Positions 1 through 9,523 of a stretch of DNA of 51,930 nt are shown here, piece after piece. The stretch's first letter is position 1. Each line of letters starts with the position of its first letter. The notes beneath the pieces were generated by a model. The model saw nothing but the letters and a program-made list of their open reading frames with translations. It was not told the DNA's origin and did not search any database. This stretch comes from Streptococcus acidominimus. GTDB taxonomy: Bacteria > Bacillota > Bacilli > Lactobacillales > Streptococcaceae. The stretch covers positions 1 to 51,930 of the forward strand of contig NZ_MSJL01000012.1 of NCBI RefSeq assembly GCF_001921825.1. The letters run 5' to 3'. The position numbers were made by a program, and so were the translations under genes.

Positions 1-149
1 TTGCGTGGACGACCTCCTTGACGATGTTGACGTTGGTAAGCTACATTGAGACAGGTAAGCATTTCTTGAAAGGTCTCTTTTTGAACACCTATGAGAAGTT
101 TGAAGTTCTCTGAACTGAGTTTTTGAGCTTTTTCATACATGGTTTCCAT
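1..149 (-). mobile_element. IS5-family transposase, N-terminal fragment at window edge
   Basis: A reverse-strand reading frame begins with ATG at 149 and runs off the left edge, giving about 49 residues (METMYEKAQKLSSENFKLL..., then GVQKETFQEML and a basic QHRQGGRPRK segment). This layout resembles the start of IS1381-type IS5-family transposases. An extended -10 (TGATATACT, 156-161) lies exactly 6 nt before the ATG, so the message could be leaderless. The rest of the element is outside the window and its terminal inverted repeat could not be placed. The family call is recalled similarity, not a search. Confidence 0.6.
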
Positions 150-193
150 ACAAATAGTATATCACATTTGGTTACCGAACAAGTCTAATATAG

Positions 194-221
194 AAAAAAC
201 TTAGGTTTCCCCAAGTTTTTT
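194..221. terminator. bidirectional intrinsic terminator between IS and cdd
   Basis: A 9-bp perfect stem (AAAAAACTT / AAGTTTTTT) closes a 10-nt loop and gives a T-run on both strands. It separates the transposase fragment from the cytidine-deaminase-like gene and would end the pheS operon transcript. It may lie inside the IS end. Between it and 313 there is only an imperfect hairpin and no gene. Confidence 0.6.
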
Positions 222-313
222 CTTGTTTTACTAAAAATGATAGATATAGGAAGTCGTCACACAAGTGTTACCCTCGGATACACTTTGTGGCTCATCCCTT
301 ACACTTGAAAGGG

Positions 314-754
314 CTATTCCACTTCATCAGTTTCATTCTGATAGCGTTCTGTCCCCCACCAGTAGGGCATGAGTTCTTTTAGAGTAACCACCTCACCTCG
401 AGCATAGTCTAGCATGATTTCCATATCTTGATTTTTAAGTGACAATTGCAGTAAAAATTCCCGACAGGCACCACATGGCATACCTGAACCTCCTCCATAA
501 GGAGGTTGATCACGAAAGGCTATCATCCGCTTGATGCTGGTTTGACCAGATGTTTGATACATATTAAAGGCAGCAGCACGTTCTGCACACAAATGAAAAA
601 CACCTGCTGTCGCCTCCATACAAAATCCACTAAAAATCTGACCATCTTCTGCCTCACAGGCAGCCACTACATGACGGGCGTAGACAAAAGGTGTCACTTC
701 CTGTGGGGCATACTCTTGCTTAGCAACTTCATATAGTTTAGCCCAACTATCCAT
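314..754 (-). CDS. cdd: cytidine/deoxycytidine deaminase-family zinc enzyme
   Basis: This 146-residue protein has the zinc-deaminase signature: CAERAA (Cys56, catalytic Glu58) and PCGACREF (Cys94, Cys97). The family hydrolyses cytidine or deoxycytidine to uridine derivatives in the cytoplasm for pyrimidine salvage. The length fits homotetrameric Cdd. The N-terminal half diverges from textbook Cdd, so a related deaminase (blasticidin-S-deaminase-like) is possible. The start at 754 overlaps the stop of the DUF2087 gene by 8 bp, so it is probably translationally coupled as the last gene of the pheS operon. Confidence 0.75.
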   Translation of the reverse strand: MDSWAKLYEVAKQEYAPQEVTPFVYARHVVAACEAEDGQIFSGFCMEATAGVFHLCAERAAAFNMYQTSGQTSIKRMIAFRDQPPYGGGSGMPCGACREFLLQLSLKNQDMEIMLDYARGEVVTLKELMPYWWGTERYQNETDEVE

Positions 755-1019
755 TTCTCTCTCCTATTGTATAAGTTCGTCCATAAGAATCACGTTTCAA
801 AAAGCCATAATCAACCAAGTAGCGCCGTAAAATAGCGGTATCATCATAGTAGCGATGAAAAAAGTCATTGATTTCTTTTTCAGTAAATGTCTGACCTTGT
901 TCAGCTAAGGCTTCCTGAAAATAGGCAAATAACTGCAACTTTGCTTTTTCTTTTTTAGGAATGGTCACCAATCGACCTTCCTTAAAATATTTTTGGTATA
1001 TTTCTGTTTGCTTCATCAT
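747..1019 (-). CDS. DUF2087 family small protein
   Basis: This 90-residue protein matches the DUF2087 pattern: an N-terminal 'FKEGRLVTIPKKEKAKL', a central 'TEKEINDFFHRYYDD', and a C-terminal 'RRYLVDYGFLKRDSYGRTY'. The domain looks like a small winged-helix module and is often fused to, or near, regulators. Its biochemical role is unknown. It begins one base after the pheT stop and overlaps the downstream deaminase gene, so all three should share one message. Confidence 0.75.
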   Translation of the reverse strand: MMKQTEIYQKYFKEGRLVTIPKKEKAKLQLFAYFQEALAEQGQTFTEKEINDFFHRYYDDTAILRRYLVDYGFLKRDSYGRTYTIGERNG

Positions 1020-1020
1020 A

Positions 1021-3423
1021 CTATCGAATTTCTGCGCCTAATTGACCAAGAGCCACTGATATTTTTTCCATATACTTAGCTACTTCCTCATCTGTCAGGC
1101 TATCTTGAGGATTTTGGAAGGTCAAATTGTAGGCCATTGATTTTTTACCTGCTTCTATATTGCTACCGGTGTAAATATCAAAGAGGCTAACTTTCGTGAG
1201 GCGTTTGACATTGGCAGAGGCAATCGCATCAAGAATTGCTTGGTGCTGGATCTCATCATCTACCAAGAAAGCAATATCACGGCTAACGGCTGGGAATTTT
1301 GAAATCTCAACAAAGGTCTCAGCAGGCTGAAGGGCTGCCTCAATCGCATCCATATTCACCTCTGCCACATAGGTTTCTGGAATACCGTAGTCTTTAGCCA
1401 GTTGTGGATGCACCTGTCCCACAAAACCAATCACCTGACCAGCGAGTTCAATCTGGGCAGTCCGTCCTGGATGAAGGGCTGCAAGGTGACCAGTCGCCAC
1501 ATAATCTACTTGCAGGGAATACTTAGCAAATAGGGCTTCTAAAATCCCTTTTGCATGGAAAAAATCAACAGGAACTGCTCTTGTTTGGAAATCTTTTTCT
1601 ACCACTAAACCTGTCAAAGCAAGAGCAAATTTCGTTATTTCTTGTGGTAAATCTTGACTTGGATCCCCTGACTGTTCAAAAACTTTTCCGATTTCATACA
1701 AGGCCAGATCCTTATTTTTACGGGCTACATTATAGGCAACAGTTTCCAGCATGCCTGAAATCATGTTTTGACGAAGGGCAGAACGATCCACCGTCATCGG
1801 CCACATCAATTCTGTCACAGTGGTTGGAGTTAGGTTAAATGCAACAGCCTTTTCAGGAGTTGTCAAAGCGTAGGTAATGATCTCACTCAAACCTGCCCCC
1901 TCAGCAACCGTCCGAATTTGACGGCGGAGCTTCTGGCTGGTCGTCAATTCGCCTGCCGTCCCGTCTTCTTTTGGCAGGGTTGTCGGGAGCTTGTCGTAGC
2001 CATAGATCCGCGCAATTTCTTCTACTAAGTCTGCTGGAATCCGAATATCCCAACGGCGACGGGGAACCTGAACGGTGAAACTTCCCTCATCACCCGCAAT
2101 TTCCATGCCCAAGCGGTGGAAAATATCTGTAATATCGCTGTATACGAGCTTGGTTCCTAGTGAGCGGTTGACATAGTCAAGACTGGTAGAAACAGGGATC
2201 GGGCTAGTCTCTACTTCTCCTGCTGAAACGACACCTGCTAGGACTTGACCACCTGCTAACTCTGCAATCATGCTCGCAGCGGCATCCATTGCTGCGGCAA
2301 TATCTGCCACGTTAATCCCTTTTTCAAAACGAGAAGACGATTCGGAACGGAGATTCAAACGACCGGATGTTTTCCGGATTGATTTTCCATCAAAAAGGGC
2401 AGCTTCTAAAACGATATTTTTAGACTGGTTATCAATCTCTGTCGCTGCGCCCCCCATGACACCACCGAGAGCAACAGGCTTATCTGCAACGGCAATCACA
2501 ATGTCGTCTGCCACCAATTCGCGCTCTACCTCGTCCAAGGTCACCAAGCCTTCTCCGTCTCGCGCATCACGCGCCACAATCGCTCTTCCTTCAAATTTAT
2601 CCAAGTCAAAAGCATGCATTGGTTGCCCAAAATAAAGCAGAATATAGTTGGTCACATCAACGACATTGTTAATCGGACGGATCCCTGCATTCATCAACAG
2701 GTTTTGCAACCACTGGGGACTTGGGGCGATAGTGACATTTTCAATCACACGTGCACGATAGGTTCTCACTTTCCGGGACTCAATCGCAACCTCGATCACA
2801 TCACTGGCTTTTTTCTCTGTTTCAACCAGTGGGAACTCTGTAAAGCGAACCGCCTTGTCATAAATCGCTGCGACTTCATGAGCCACCCCACGCATGGAAA
2901 GAGCATCCGCACGGTTTGGGGTAATCGATAGTTCGATCACTTCGTCATCCAAATCAAGATAGGAGAATACTTCCTCACCATTAACCGCATCTGCTGGTAA
3001 GATCTGGATCCCGTCTGCAAACTCTTTTGGAACAACCGAATCTGAAATACCAAGCTCACCGAGGGAACAGATCATGCCGAGCGATTCCAAGCCACGGATT
3101 TTTCCTTTTTTAATCTTATAATTATCTGCAATGCGTGCGCCGGGAAGCGCCACCATGACCTTGATACCTGCTCGGACATTTGGTGCCCCGCAGACGATTT
3201 GGCGTGGAGCTTCTTCGCCCACATCCACTTGGCAGACATGGAGGTGCGTCTCTGGTACATCTTCACAAGAAAGGACTTCTCCCACTACGATTTTTGATAG
3301 ACCTGCTGCAGGAGAGGCCACACCTTCTACCTCAATCCCTGTCGTAGACATTTTTTCAGCCAGATCCTTGCTCGGCACCTCAATGTCCACTAATTCTTTT
3401 AACCATTTATAACTTACTAACAT
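1021..3423 (-). CDS. pheT: phenylalanyl-tRNA synthetase beta subunit
   Basis: An 800-residue protein of standard length for bacterial PheT. In order: an N-terminal OB-fold tRNA-binding (EMAP-like) domain, about residues 40-150 ([33 protein letters not shown]); the B3/B4 editing domain ([20 protein letters not shown]); B5; the catalytic-like core; and a C-terminal ferredoxin-fold anticodon-binding domain ([14 protein letters not shown]). With PheS it forms the alpha2beta2 enzyme that charges tRNA-Phe; the beta subunit edits mischarged Tyr. It lies 9 bp downstream of a GNAT gene and is under the Phe T-box upstream of pheS. Confidence 0.97.
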   Translation of the reverse strand: MLVSYKWLKELVDIEVPSKDLAEKMSTTGIEVEGVASPAAGLSKIVVGEVLSCEDVPETHLHVCQVDVGEEAPRQIVCGAPNVRAGIKVMVALPGARIADNYKIKKGKIRGLESLGMICSLGELGISDSVVPKEFADGIQILPADAVNGEEVFSYLDLDDEVIELSITPNRADALSMRGVAHEVAAIYDKAVRFTEFPLVETEKKASDVIEVAIESRKVRTYRARVIENVTIAPSPQWLQNLLMNAGIRPINNVVDVTNYILLYFGQPMHAFDLDKFEGRAIVARDARDGEGLVTLDEVERELVADDIVIAVADKPVALGGVMGGAATEIDNQSKNIVLEAALFDGKSIRKTSGRLNLRSESSSRFEKGINVADIAAAMDAAASMIAELAGGQVLAGVVSAGEVETSPIPVSTSLDYVNRSLGTKLVYSDITDIFHRLGMEIAGDEGSFTVQVPRRRWDIRIPADLVEEIARIYGYDKLPTTLPKEDGTAGELTTSQKLRRQIRTVAEGAGLSEIITYALTTPEKAVAFNLTPTTVTELMWPMTVDRSALRQNMISGMLETVAYNVARKNKDLALYEIGKVFEQSGDPSQDLPQEITKFALALTGLVVEKDFQTRAVPVDFFHAKGILEALFAKYSLQVDYVATGHLAALHPGRTAQIELAGQVIGFVGQVHPQLAKDYGIPETYVAEVNMDAIEAALQPAETFVEISKFPAVSRDIAFLVDDEIQHQAILDAIASANVKRLTKVSLFDIYTGSNIEAGKKSMAYNLTFQNPQDSLTDEEVAKYMEKISVALGQLGAEIR

Positions 3424-3432
3424 CTTACTTCC

Positions 3433-3951
3433 TCATTTTTCTTCCGTTATCCGCTTTTTAAGGAGCCAGTCAATATCCACTGTTTCTCCTGTCACGTACT
3501 CGTGCTGACTAAAGCGTTCAAATCCATACTTGAAATAAAACTGTTGCGCTTTCACATTCTTCTCCCAAACTCCTAGCCAAGCCCAAGTAAAACCAGCTTC
3601 TCTCGCTTGATCTAGGGCAAATTCAAACAAGGCCTTACCAAGACCGTAGCCTTGGTGGGATTTTAAGACATAAATCCGTTGAATTTCAAAGGCATCTTCT
3701 AACTCATGTTCGGTCTGGGCTTGACCCCAGTTAACCTTTAGAAAGCCAACCGGCTTTCCCTCATGGAGAGCAAAATAGTGGGCAGACTCTTGATGATGCC
3801 ATTCTTTTTCCAATGTCTCAAGAGCTAAATCATGAGTATAAAAATACTCCAAATCTGCCTCCTTGATAAATTCGCCAAAGGTTTCTCCAAAAGTCTGTAT
3901 CGCTATTTCCCTAAGCAAGGGAAGATCTTTTTTCTCAATTTCAACAATCAT
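3433..3951 (-). CDS. GNAT-family N-acetyltransferase between pheS and pheT
   Basis: A 172-residue single GNAT domain with the acetyl-CoA pyrophosphate loop in 'SHQGYGLGKALFEFALDQA' and the following 'WLGVWEKNVKAQQFYFKYGFE' strand-helix typical of the fold. It transfers acetyl from acetyl-CoA to an amine; the substrate cannot be read from the sequence. It sits between pheS and pheT with 9-bp gaps on each side, so it is cotranscribed under T-box control. Some GNATs of this type are annotated as diamine or protein acetyltransferases; I would not go further. Confidence 0.85.
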   Translation of the reverse strand: MIVEIEKKDLPLLREIAIQTFGETFGEFIKEADLEYFYTHDLALETLEKEWHHQESAHYFALHEGKPVGFLKVNWGQAQTEHELEDAFEIQRIYVLKSHQGYGLGKALFEFALDQAREAGFTWAWLGVWEKNVKAQQFYFKYGFERFSQHEYVTGETVDIDWLLKKRITEEK

Positions 3952-3960
3952 CTGAACACC

Positions 3961-5007
3961 TTATTTGAATTGCTCGGAAAAGCGCATGTCACCTTGATAG
4001 AAACCACGAATGTCATTGATACCATAACGGAGCATGGCAATCCGCTCCTGACCAAGCCCAAAGGCAAAACCAGAGTATTCAGTTGGATCAATACCGCTCA
4101 TTTCAAGAACATGGGGATGTACCATTCCAGCCCCCAAAATTTCAATCCAACCTGTCTTCTTACAGACATTGCAACCCTCACCCCCACACTTGAAGCAGGA
4201 TACATCAACCTCAACAGAGGGCTCTGTAAATGGGAAATAAGAAGGACGTAGACGAATCTGACGATCTGCTCCAAACATTTTCTTGATAATCATCTCCAGC
4301 GTACCTTTTAAGTCGCTCATGGAAACATTTTTTCCAACCACCAAGCCCTCAATCTGATGGAATTGGTGGCTGTGGGTAGCATCATCAGTATCGCGACGGA
4401 ATACACGCCCCGGTGAAATCATCTTGAGCGCACCCTTTGAAAAGTCATGCTGATCCATGGTCCGCGCTTGGACGGGACTGGTGTGAGTCCGCATCAAGAT
4501 TTCTTCAGTAATATAGAAAGTATCTTGCATATCGCGAGCTGGATGATCTTTGGGGAGGTTCATCCGCTCAAAATTGTAATAGTCTTTTTCCACTTCAAAA
4601 CCATCGACAATCTGGAAGCCCATACCTAGGAAAATATCTTCAATTTCCTCGCTAGTCTGGGTCAAGACATGGCGGTAGCCTTGGCGAACAGGGCGTCCTG
4701 GTAAGGTCACGTCAATCGATTCTTGAGCGAGTTGCGCCCGAATTTTTTCGGCTTCTACCAGCGCAACTCTTTCTTCAAATGCCTTGGTCAAGACATCACG
4801 GACTTCATTGACCTGCTTTCCGATAATCGGCTTCATCTCGTTCGACAGGTCTTTTAAGCCTTTCAATAAATCGGTCAAAGAACCTTTTTTTCCAAGTACA
4901 GCAACCCGTAAGTCCTGCAAATCTTTCGCATTTTCATGACGAATCTTTTGCAACTCATCAAGCGTTGATTGTTTTAATTCAGCTAATTGTTGTTCAATTG
5001 TTGACAT
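3961..5007 (-). CDS. pheS: phenylalanyl-tRNA synthetase alpha subunit
   Basis: The alpha subunit carries the class II catalytic core. It shows an N-terminal coiled coil (residues 1-90), motif 2 '[21 protein letters not shown]', and motif 3 '[15 protein letters not shown]' near the C terminus. A CxxC...CxxC cluster ([15 protein letters not shown]) may bind zinc. The frame stays open upstream to 5091, but those extra codons cover the T-box, so I chose the ATG at 5007. It is preceded by GGAGGA at 5011-5016 and gives 348 residues, the usual length. Confidence 0.96.
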   Translation of the reverse strand: MSTIEQQLAELKQSTLDELQKIRHENAKDLQDLRVAVLGKKGSLTDLLKGLKDLSNEMKPIIGKQVNEVRDVLTKAFEERVALVEAEKIRAQLAQESIDVTLPGRPVRQGYRHVLTQTSEEIEDIFLGMGFQIVDGFEVEKDYYNFERMNLPKDHPARDMQDTFYITEEILMRTHTSPVQARTMDQHDFSKGALKMISPGRVFRRDTDDATHSHQFHQIEGLVVGKNVSMSDLKGTLEMIIKKMFGADRQIRLRPSYFPFTEPSVEVDVSCFKCGGEGCNVCKKTGWIEILGAGMVHPHVLEMSGIDPTEYSGFAFGLGQERIAMLRYGINDIRGFYQGDMRFSEQFK

Positions 5008-5016
5008 AGTTCCTCC

Positions 5017-5216
5017 AAAATAAAAACGCATGACCACACCCAACCGGAGCGTTGTCACGCGGTACCATCCGTTTTCATTTGCATGCTGCAAATCTTTATT
5101 TCTAAGCCCTTATGCGAGTGAATTCGACCTATTTTCACCGAATGAGCTTTCAGTCACGGCTCATCTCCCTGAACAGTTTCCCTAGATGTACTAGTCTCGC
5201 AGACTTCTATTCAATT
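5017..5216 (-). promoter_or_regulatory. phenylalanine T-box riboswitch leader of pheS
   Basis: The minus strand carries the T-box core GGTACCGCG (5058-5066), which pairs with the uncharged tRNA acceptor end. Stem I is closed by TGCGAG (5196-5201) pairing with CTCGCA (5113-5118). The specifier position just before the 3' arm reads GAATTCAC with TTC (Phe) at 5120-5122. An AGTA element lies near the 5' side of the stem. A U-rich run just before the pheS ribosome-binding site fits a terminator/antiterminator switch. Uncharged tRNA-Phe would raise expression of the operon. Confidence 0.9.
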
Positions 5217-5222
5217 ACTTCT

Positions 5223-5251
5223 ATTCTAGCAAAAACAGCAGGATTTAGCAA
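5223..5251 (-). promoter_or_regulatory. sigma-70-type promoter of the pheS operon
   Basis: TTGCTA (-35, 5246-5251) and TAGAAT (-10, 5223-5228) are 17 bp apart, and the -10 has an upstream TGC extension. Transcription would start at about 5216, exactly before the T-box stem I. Confidence 0.8.
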
Positions 5252-5288
5252 TACTTCAATCATCTATCACCACGCCGTACGCATGAAG

Positions 5289-5327
5289 AAAATGCATGTA
5301 ACCATTTTCTAGTTACATGCATTTTTT
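5289..5327. terminator. bidirectional terminator after the Cna_B adhesin gene
   Basis: A 14-bp perfect stem (AAAATGCATGTAAC / GTTACATGCATTTT, 5289-5302 and 5312-5325) closes a 9-nt loop and has T-runs on both strands. It ends the adhesin message coming from 5475 and insulates the pheS promoter. The stretch 5328-5474 holds no gene I can support. Confidence 0.85.
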
Positions 5328-5474
5328 CAATACGCTTTCAGCTATTTTACATTTTTCGTCATCATTTCTTTAGCCCTGTTAGGATTATAACATAAATTTA
5401 GAGCTAAAAATGAGTTTACATGTTGAAAGTCTGATTTCTGAAAGCTATATTTTCTTCATACATTTGGCGTGAAT

Positions 5475-8400
5475 CTACTTCTGTCTCTTCATCACATAGA
5501 TCCCCAATTCAACTAATAGCATCAATCCGAGAGCAATCAGTCCTAGACTCATGTTGCTGTTGGTAGCTGGTAAGCTCTTCTTAGGCTTTGATTTACCACT
5601 CTTATCCTCTATTGGAGGATTCTTAGAATCTGTTAATTGCTCCTTAGGAACAGGAGTGAGTTCTTTCGGAACATGGCTGTTGATAATCAATGTCCCTTCA
5701 ATCTGGGTGGTATAACCTGATACTTCATCTTCCTGAACTGTATACTGAATGGATTGACCATTCTGATACTGATCTAACTCCTCAAAGCTATAATTCCAGC
5801 CAGTTGCTTCAGAGACAGTTGCAGTTTTTCCTGTATCAACACCATTCGCAAAAAGATGTACCGTAATACTACTTGGGCGAATACCGTCCTTATTATTGGC
5901 ATCATTCCAGATCTTGGAACCCTTGATACTAATTTTCTTCGGTGTATAGCTATTTGTAATCGTATACTTGTTGTCTGTCGCTGTAATGCTAGCAGTATAC
6001 TCTGCCGTTACAAGTTCTTCCACACTATAAGAAACTTCTTTCCCAGCAGCATACTTTGGAAGGTCTTTTGATTCAAAGGACCAACGACCTGTTTCATCTG
6101 GTGTGACCGTGATACGCTCCACCTCAGTTCCCTGACCATCTTTCACGACTAGGACAATACTGGCTGGACGTTTACCATCCTGATCGTTGGCATCGTCCCA
6201 AACCTTGCTTCCACTCAGGCGAATCATCTCAGGACTACGAGAATTGACAATCTCTTGTCCCTCTACTTTAGCTAGATAGCCAATTTCTGCTAATATAGCC
6301 AAAGTCGCTTCATCTTCACGAACAGAGTAGGTAATTTCCTGACCTTTTTCAAACTGTGGCAGTTTTGTGAAACTTCCGATCCATTTATCTGCATTCGTCT
6401 GGTCTGCGGCTGTCAGCGTCAGGGTCTTACCGATCACTGCGACTGGCTCACCGCCTGCCACAGACTTATAAAGCTGAACCGTGATAGAGTTTGGACGCTT
6501 ACCGTCTTGGTTCCCCTTATCTGCCCACTTTTTAGTCACTTGGTAGCTGATTTCTTTTGGTGTATAACTATTTGTGATAGTGAAATCCTCAATCTTCGTG
6601 CTATACTCCTCTACTGCTACTTCTTCAACAGTATAGCGAATGGCTTGTCCATTGGCATATTTTGGCTTGTTGGTAAAACGTATACTCCAGTTGCCAATTG
6701 CATCTGGCTGAAGCATTTGGCTATCAACACGTTCCCCATTGGCAAGCAGGTGAACAGTAATGGAGCTTGGACGCTTACCGTCTTGGTTATCTCCATCTTC
6801 CCAATTCTTATGAACAGTAATATCAATCATTTCTGGTGAATAACTGTTGGTCAAATCATAGCCATCCACTCTGGCTTGATAGCTTGAAACTGCTTCCTCG
6901 ACAATTGCATAAGTGACCAATTGTCCAGCCGTGTATTTCGCAAGATTGCCAAAGTGATAGCTCCAATTATCTGCCGCTGTCACTGTCTTACTCGCTACCT
7001 TTTGACCATTAGCAAGAAGATGAACTGTAATCGAATCTGGACGCTTACCATCCTGATTATTGGCATCATCCCAATTCTTAGTCCCTGATACTTCTGTCAC
7101 CTCTGGGCTATAAGTATTGGTCAAATGATAACCTTCCACCGTCTTGGTATAGCCATCTGGAACGTCTTCATCAATCGTATAGTTAATGACTTGTCCATTT
7201 TCAAATTGCGGAAGATTGGTAAAGCTGTACTTCCAATCATTTTGCGAGGTGATCTCTTTGGTCTCCACCTCTGTGGTCTGTCCTCCAACAGTTTTGAAGA
7301 GTTTGACAACCAGTTTCTCTGGACGCTTGCCATCTTGATCCTCATTATCAACCCAGGTCTTGGTACCTGAAACTTCGGTGGTCGCTGGGGAATAGCTATT
7401 GGTGATGGTAAATCCGTTTACCATATCACCTGTCGTTCTGGATTGGTAACCTGCTGGAACTGCAACCTCCTGAAGAGTATAAGCAATCACTTTACCAGCC
7501 TTATACTTATTCAGACCGTCAAAACTTCCTCTCCAATTATTGACCTCGTTAAGCATCAATAGCTTGCCCTCAACAGCCTGACCGTCAGCGTAAAGCTGAA
7601 CAGATACCTGTTCTGGACGTTTGCCATCTTGATTGTTGGTATCTTCCCATACCTTATTCACGGCAATGGATGTTTTTTCAACTTCATAAGTATTGGTCAA
7701 ATGATAACCTTCCACTGTCTTGGTATAGCCATCTGGAACGTCTTCATCAATCGTATAGTTAATGGCTTGTCCATTTTCAAATTGTGGAAGATTGGTAAAG
7801 CTGTACTTCCAATCATTTTGCGAGGTAATCTCTTTGGTCTCCACCTCTGTGGTCTGTCCTCCAACAGTTTTGAAGAGTTTGACAACCAGTTTCTCTGGAC
7901 GTTTGCCATCTTGATTCTCATTATCAACCCAGGTCTTGGTACCTGAAACTTCGGTGGTCGCTGGAGGAGTATCAGTTTCTCCTTTTGTATTCGCAACAGA
8001 CAGATAGGTTAAGCCCGTCTCTGAAACGATTACTTTTTTAGAAATACTATCTATGCGATAGCCCATCGGAGAAGTTGTCTCTGTGACGAAATACTCCCCT
8101 GGTTCCAATTTATTAGATAGGGCAACTCCTTTTTTGTTGGTTGTCAGTGTCTGAATGACTGCCGAAGGATCACTTGTTTTGGCAATTTTAAAACTTGCTC
8201 CAGCCAATAATACAGCTGCATCTTCAGCATCGTATTTTGTAATGCGAATACGGGCTCTTAAATCACCCGTAATGGTGCCACCAACTGCTTGTTCTGAATG
8301 ACTTGCATTTGTAGTCGTACTGGTATTCTCTGTTGTTTGATCACCTGTTGTAATAGAGCGATGAGTAAGCATTGCTCTTTGATTTTTATACAAGGTGATA

Positions 8401-9419
8401 CCATTAGAAATCGAATAGCCTCCCTCTGGAACATCTGTCTTATAAGTCAACTCATAACTCTTTGTACCAACATTATTTCCCAGATTTAATTCAAATGCTG
8501 TTTTTCCGTCCTTTAAAATCAACAAAGCAGTATCTTCAGCAGAAGAGATAAACTCAGCCTCATCTGTTGTAATCTTTATTCTTTTTACAACTGTAGGTGT
8601 CGTTCCACTATAAATCACCTCATTGAGTTCAAAGCTATCCTCTTTGTATGGAAGAACAACTCCATTAGTCAAGTTCAAGCTATCTCTAATTGTCACATTA
8701 CTTGTACCGTAATCACCACCAGAACGATTAATACGTACCTTCCAAAGCATTGAAGTAGTTGAATACTGTGCTAACGCCGCCTTATATTCCCCTATTGATA
8801 TTTCCCCTGCTAGTAATTTTTGAATCAATTCTGGCGGAGCTCCGCTTGCCTGAATATACTTCTCCACACTTTTATATATATTTTCACCATTGATAACGGG
8901 TTCTCTAGACCATGAACTCCCTTCTGTATAATTCACAGTATGTTGGCTACCATCAGGGAAAGTGAAGTGGTTTTCTCCACGACTTACACGCGCAGAAGCT
9001 TTTACCTTAAATGTCCCTCTCACATTCTCTAACCCTGCAATATCATTAGAAAATGTAAAGGTGAGCAAACCAGTATTTCTACTCGTCGATAAGGTTCCCA
9101 ATTGCGTTCCATCAATATTTAGCAATGCATAACTGCCATTGTTTAGGACAATCTTACTATCCTTTGAATTGAAAGGAACTGTAAAAAAATCCCCAGGCTG
9201 AATGCTGGCTCCTAAACTAGAAGCATCCCATTCACCTTCAAAATTAAAATCTACTAACATTGTTTCTAAACTACCTGTTTGATTATTTGGTAGACCAGAG
9301 TATTTCAAATTAGAAACGACAATGCTATTCGTTACATCTGTTGCACTTACTGTTTGAAAGGTAGCAACTGCAATAAACAACGCGTAAAATATACATGTAA
9401 CAAACTTTACTATCCTCAA
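5475..9419 (-). CDS. LPXTG-type adhesin with SpaA-like and eight Cna_B domains (sorting motif LPATN)
   Basis: A 1314-residue wall-anchored protein. Residues 1-26 form a signal peptide without a YSIRK motif (cleavage after VSA). Residues 27 to about 380 look like an MSCRAMM-type Ig-fold head. A SpaA-like domain occupies about 387-480. Eight Cna_B repeats follow from about 487 to 1243, each opening with a K-x-W-x-D...QDG-(K/I)-RP pattern and closing with N-(T/S)-(Y/H/R). The Lys and terminal Asn positions are those that form intramolecular isopeptide bonds. The sorting signal is LPATN (1283-1287), a hydrophobic helix and KRQK. The start is TTG at 9419 with GGGGAG 5 nt upstream. No sortase gene is nearby, so housekeeping sortase A is the likely anchor enzyme. 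The ligand is unknown. Confidence 0.88.
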   Translation of the reverse strand: MRIVKFVTCIFYALFIAVATFQTVSATDVTNSIVVSNLKYSGLPNNQTGSLETMLVDFNFEGEWDASSLGASIQPGDFFTVPFNSKDSKIVLNNGSYALLNIDGTQLGTLSTSRNTGLLTFTFSNDIAGLENVRGTFKVKASARVSRGENHFTFPDGSQHTVNYTEGSSWSREPVINGENIYKSVEKYIQASGAPPELIQKLLAGEISIGEYKAALAQYSTTSMLWKVRINRSGGDYGTSNVTIRDSLNLTNGVVLPYKEDSFELNEVIYSGTTPTVVKRIKITTDEAEFISSAEDTALLILKDGKTAFELNLGNNVGTKSYELTYKTDVPEGGYSISNGITLYKNQRAMLTHRSITTGDQTTENTSTTTNASHSEQAVGGTITGDLRARIRITKYDAEDAAVLLAGASFKIAKTSDPSAVIQTLTTNKKGVALSNKLEPGEYFVTETTSPMGYRIDSISKKVIVSETGLTYLSVANTKGETDTPPATTEVSGTKTWVDNENQDGKRPEKLVVKLFKTVGGQTTEVETKEITSQNDWKYSFTNLPQFENGQAINYTIDEDVPDGYTKTVEGYHLTNTYEVEKTSIAVNKVWEDTNNQDGKRPEQVSVQLYADGQAVEGKLLMLNEVNNWRGSFDGLNKYKAGKVIAYTLQEVAVPAGYQSRTTGDMVNGFTITNSYSPATTEVSGTKTWVDNEDQDGKRPEKLVVKLFKTVGGQTTEVETKEITSQNDWKYSFTNLPQFENGQVINYTIDEDVPDGYTKTVEGYHLTNTYSPEVTEVSGTKNWDDANNQDGKRPDSITVHLLANGQKVASKTVTAADNWSYHFGNLAKYTAGQLVTYAIVEEAVSSYQARVDGYDLTNSYSPEMIDITVHKNWEDGDNQDGKRPSSITVHLLANGERVDSQMLQPDAIGNWSIRFTNKPKYANGQAIRYTVEEVAVEEYSTKIEDFTITNSYTPKEISYQVTKKWADKGNQDGKRPNSITVQLYKSVAGGEPVAVIGKTLTLTAADQTNADKWIGSFTKLPQFEKGQEITYSVREDEATLAILAEIGYLAKVEGQEIVNSRSPEMIRLSGSKVWDDANDQDGKRPASIVLVVKDGQGTEVERITVTPDETGRWSFESKDLPKYAAGKEVSYSVEELVTAEYTASITATDNKYTITNSYTPKKISIKGSKIWNDANNKDGIRPSSITVHLFANGVDTGKTATVSEATGWNYSFEELDQYQNGQSIQYTVQEDEVSGYTTQIEGTLIINSHVPKELTPVPKEQLTDSKNPPIEDKSGKSKPKKSLPATNSNMSLGLIALGLMLLVELGIYVMKRQK
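7111..7388 (-). repeat. near-identical 278-bp Cna_B repeat, copy A
   Basis: This segment and 7687-7964 have the same length and differ at only a few bases by eye; they encode near-identical Cna_B modules (KTWVDNE(N/D)QDGKRPEK...). One diverged module lies between them, so the likely history is recent duplication or gene conversion of the stalk. Confidence 0.85.
7687..7964 (-). repeat. near-identical 278-bp Cna_B repeat, copy B
   Basis: Partner of 7111-7388. It is the first Cna_B module of the stalk (about residues 486-578). Recombination between the copies would remove or add two domains in frame and so change stalk length. Confidence 0.85.
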
Positions 9420-9523
9420 TATTTCTCCCCTCTTCTAATCCCTTTTACTTCATTCTAAGACAAGTTAACGAAGTAATGAAATAAACTAAATGACTATGAT
9501 TAAGAATAATATCAATGAATTAT

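Noticed and set aside
3832..4251. 139-codon plus-strand frame across the GNAT-pheS junction
   Set aside because: It is antisense to two well-supported genes and has no start context or family resemblance.
5008..5091. N-terminal extension of PheS from an upstream ATG
   Set aside because: The extension overlaps the T-box core and the terminator region; the ATG at 5007 has the ribosome-binding site.
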